Positions 5,862 through 8,638 of a stretch of 8,638 nt of DNA are shown in pieces (positions within the stretch are counted from its first letter, which is position 1; the number at the start of each line of letters is the position of its first letter). The position numbers and the translations under genes are program-made. Below the pieces are notes generated by a model that made no database searches, was not told the origin of the DNA, and saw nothing but the letters and a program-made list of their open reading frames with translations. The stretch is from Ramlibacter sp. (lineage in GTDB: Bacteria > Pseudomonadota > Gammaproteobacteria > Burkholderiales > Burkholderiaceae_C): positions 1 to 8,638 of the forward strand of contig JAJNBO010000209.1 of assembly GCA_021156245.1 (NCBI GenBank), given 5' to 3'.

Positions 5862-5888
5862 TTAGCAGTCTCTCTAACAGAGTGCTAA
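5862..5888 (+). promoter_or_regulatory. CIRCE operator (HrcA binding site) upstream of rpoH
   Basis: TTAGCAGTC (5862-5870), a 9-nt spacer (5871-5879) and GAGTGCTAA (5880-5888) match the CIRCE consensus TTAGCACTC-N9-GAGTGCTAA at 17 of 18 arm positions, the only change being G for C at 5868. CIRCE is the operator of the HrcA heat-shock repressor. It ends 30 nt before the rpoH ATG and overlaps a sigma-70-like promoter, so HrcA bound here would be expected to block rpoH transcription until heat stress. Confidence 0.93.
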
Positions 5889-5891
5889 TAT
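5862..5891 (+). promoter_or_regulatory. Probable sigma-70 promoter of rpoH overlapping CIRCE
   Basis: TTAGCA (5862-5867; 4 of 6 matches to TTGACA) and TAATAT (5886-5891; a good -10) are 18 nt apart. The predicted start is near 5898, about 20 nt before the ATG. The -35 lies in the left CIRCE arm and the -10 overlaps the end of the right arm, the usual geometry of HrcA-repressed promoters. Confidence 0.55.
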
Positions 5892-5903
5892 TTAACGAGC
5901 AAA

Positions 5904-5909
5904 AAGGAG
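5904..5909 (+). promoter_or_regulatory. Ribosome binding site of rpoH
   Basis: AAGGAG is 9 nt before ATG 5919, a strong Shine-Dalgarno match that fixes the rpoH start. Confidence 0.85.
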
Positions 5910-5918
5910 TTCCGGTCT

Positions 5919-6854
<936 letters not shown>

Positions 6855-6876
6855 GGCCCAGCGCCTCCCGTCCCAG

Positions 6877-6904
6877 GCCCGGCCCCGCCGGGCTTTCTTT
6901 TTGT
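6877..6904 (+). terminator. Intrinsic terminator of rpoH
   Basis: GCCCGGC (6877-6883) and GCCGGGC (6887-6893) form a perfect 7-bp stem with a 3-nt loop, followed directly by the T-rich tract TTTCTTTTTGTT. It lies 22 nt beyond the rpoH stop and separates rpoH from the downstream signalling gene. Confidence 0.93.
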
Positions 6905-6969
6905 TGTATCCGCGCGCTATGCGGGCCTGTTTGTGCCACTTGGGGGTGCCAGCCCATCGGTGGCGCTGG

Positions 6970-6975
6970 GACAAT
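6970..6975 (+). promoter_or_regulatory. Possible -10 box of the downstream 7TM/GGDEF gene
   Basis: GACAAT sits in the context TGGGACAATG, 9 nt before ATG 6985. If used, transcription would begin close to the start codon and give an almost leaderless mRNA. No good -35 box is seen at 16-18 nt, so support is weak. Confidence 0.25.
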
Positions 6976-6984
6976 GCACGCCAT

Positions 6985-8638
6985 ATGTGGAGGAGTGTCC
7001 TGCGCGCCACCGGCGCGGCCCTGCTCTGGCTGGCCGCCCTGGCCGGTGGCGTGCACGCCGCCGATGGGGACGCCGCCGCGCCGGCGCAGGCAGCGGGCGT
7101 GACCCTGGGCGATAGGGGCGCCGTCAGCCTGAACCGCCAGAGCGTGTACTGGGCCGACCCCACGGGCCACAGAACCATCGAGCAGGTCGAGGCGGGGGCG
7201 AACGCCCTGCCCTGGCGGCTGCGCACGCGCGACCAGCAAAGCTGGAAGCCGGGGGGCGCGCTCTGGGTGATGTTCGAAGCCACCGTGCCCCGCGGCGAGA
7301 GCCGACCACCTGCAGTTCCACCACCGGGATCGCACGGGCGCCTGGGTGGTGCAGCAGGCCGGCACCGACATGCCCTCGTCGCTCTGGTCGGTGCCGGGCC
7401 GGATTCCCACGTTCTCGCTCTCTCGCGACGAGTCGCAGGCGGTGCGCTACTGGCTGCGCGTGGACGACGAGCAGGCCGAGTTCGTGTCGCCCCTGCGGCT
7501 GGTGCGCGAAGACGTGCTGCGCAACCAGCGCGAGCGCGAGCAGTTCCTGTTCGGGGCCTTCTTCGGCCTCGGCCTGCTGGTGTTCTGCGCCTCGTTCGCG
7601 CATGGCGTCACCTATCGCGACAAGGCCTTCCTGTCGTTCGCCCTGTTCATCCTGATGCTGGCGTCCGGCCAGCTTGGACGGGCCGGCGTGGGCGCGCAGC
7701 ACTTCTGGCCGGAGTGGCTGGCCTGGAACGGAACGCTGCTGTCGCTGTGGCCGGGCGCCCCGATGGCCGCGGCGCTCTGGTTCGTGAAGGTCGTGACCGA
7801 CCCCGCGCGGCTGTCCCGCACGCTCGACCTGGGGGTGTGGACCCTGATCGCCGCCCTGCTGGCGGCCACTGCCCTGCACGTGGTCCTGGGCCGCCACAGC
7901 AGCCTGACGCTGGTGCTTTCGCTCACGGGACTCTCGCTGGTCGCCCTGCTCGTCATGGTGCTGTGGGGCTGGTGGGAGGGCCGCGAGCGGCACCTGGCGC
8001 TGATCGCCCTGGGCTTCGCGCCCGTGGTGGTGCTGGCGCTGTTCCCGCTGGCGCGCACCTTCGGCCTGCTGTCGCCGAGCCTGCTCACCCGCTACGGCCT
8101 GTTCATCGGCGTCGCGCTGGAACTGCCCATCCTGTACTACGCGCTCAACATCCGCCTCATGGCCCGGCGTGAAGGCGAGTTGCGCGCCAGCGCCCTGTCG
8201 CACACGGACGCGCTCACCGGCCTGCCGCACCGGCAGGCCCTGGAGCAGCGGCTGGACACCAGCCTGGCCCACGCGCGCGGCCAGAAGCAGCAGCTCGGGC
8301 TGATGGCGGTGCGCATCTCCAACCTGGATGCGATCGCCGAGGAGTTCGGCTCCGAATACGCGGAAAAGGCGCTGGTGGTCGCGGCTTCGCACCTGCGCCG
8401 CGTGATCGTCGACTTCGACATGGCTGCGCGGGTAGGCGAGCGCGAGTTCGCGCTGCTGCTCGAAGCGCCCGTGACGCCGCAGCTCGCCACCTCGCGCGCG
8501 CAGCAGGTGGTGGCCAGCGGGCTGCGCCAGGTCGAGGCCCTGCCGGCGGCGCTGACGCTCAAGTTCCACGTGGCCGTGGCCCTGCTGCCCGAGCCCCAGC
8601 TCGATGGCGCGGCCAGCCTGCGTTGGGTGCTGGAAGGC
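6985..8638 (+). pseudogene. 7TM-DISM sensor / degenerate GGDEF protein, frameshifted; 3' end outside window
   Basis: The first frame, from ATG 6985, gives a signal peptide (MWRSVLRATGAALLWLAALA, cleaved near GGVHA) and the start of a 7TMR-DISM periplasmic domain (YWADPTG...ALWVMFEATVPRGES). At about 7303 the homology moves to another frame, DHLQFHHRDRTGAWVVQQAG from 7304, which stays open to 8638 and is closed upstream by TGA 7268-7270. The second part has the rest of the sensor domain, about seven hydrophobic segments (near 7550-8150), then a GGDEF-type domain with DALTGLPHR (8207-8233). The signature is GEREF (8435-8449) rather than GGDEF, so cyclic-di-GMP synthesis is unlikely. Ten or so residues seem missing at the junction by comparison with the domain, which suggests a deletion. 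Reinitiation, for example at ATG 7373, could make a membrane-GGDEF fragment. A sequencing error is the main alternative. No good ribosome binding site precedes 6985. Confidence 0.75.

Noticed and set aside
5640..5888. Short open frames on both strands between cutA and rpoH
   Set aside because: They have no ribosome sites, unusual composition and no recognisable similarity; one covers the CIRCE element. Only the GC3-rich stretch 5713-5811 was kept, as a low-interest finding.
6901..6984. In-frame upstream start for the 7TM/GGDEF gene at 6901
   Set aside because: It lies inside the rpoH terminator T-tract and would put 28 polar residues before a clean signal peptide; ATG 6985 fits better.

Overview
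The window looks like chromosomal DNA of a GC-rich betaproteobacterium, most likely order Burkholderiales and perhaps Comamonadaceae-like. The base composition, third-position GC bias, protein sequences and gene set point there, but I could not run a search, so the family is an inference. It is mostly a housekeeping neighbourhood. No tRNA, rRNA, CRISPR array, transposase or phage gene is visible, and I see no wholly new multi-gene system. The interest lies in altered versions of known genes and in the control region of the heat-shock sigma factor.

Layout. 1-122 is the 3' end of a plus-strand alpha/beta hydrolase whose last codons lie inside an intergenic palindromic repeat (102-184). The repeat separates it from a leftward group read from about 4300 down to 191: two M16 (pitrilysin-family) periplasmic peptidase subunits (4299-2881 and 2869-1517), an intrinsic terminator (1354-1384), then rsmD (1327-740) and coaD (691-191). 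From a 29-bp divergent gap carrying an imperfect palindrome, ftsY runs rightward (4329-5453). Its 3' end overlaps by 38 bp a leftward, internally shortened cutA (5670-5416). A 248-bp control region follows, with a sigma-32-like promoter, a near-perfect CIRCE operator and a sigma-70-like promoter, leading into rpoH (5919-6854) and its terminator (6877-6904). The right end holds a 7TM-DISM/GGDEF signalling gene (6985 to the window edge) broken by a frameshift near 7303.

How the genes relate. FtsY is the signal recognition particle receptor and feeds proteins to the Sec translocon. The two M16 proteins carry signal peptides and have complementary sequence features: one has the zinc motif, the other the Arg/Tyr substrate-binding motif. 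They therefore look like halves of one heteromeric periplasmic protease. RsmD modifies 16S rRNA and CoaD makes dephospho-CoA. RpoH runs the heat-shock response, and its upstream DNA suggests both HrcA repression through CIRCE and possible sigma-32 autoregulation. In E. coli the order is rsmD, then divergent ftsY-ftsE-ftsX-rpoH. Here rsmD, ftsY and rpoH keep that framework, but ftsEX is absent and cutA sits in its place.

Two genes appear to have lost internal DNA: cutA, by an in-frame loss that removes the HPYE-type motif region, and the GGDEF gene, by an out-of-frame change. The GGDEF protein also has a degenerate GEREF signature, so even an intact copy would probably not be a conventional diguanylate cyclase.
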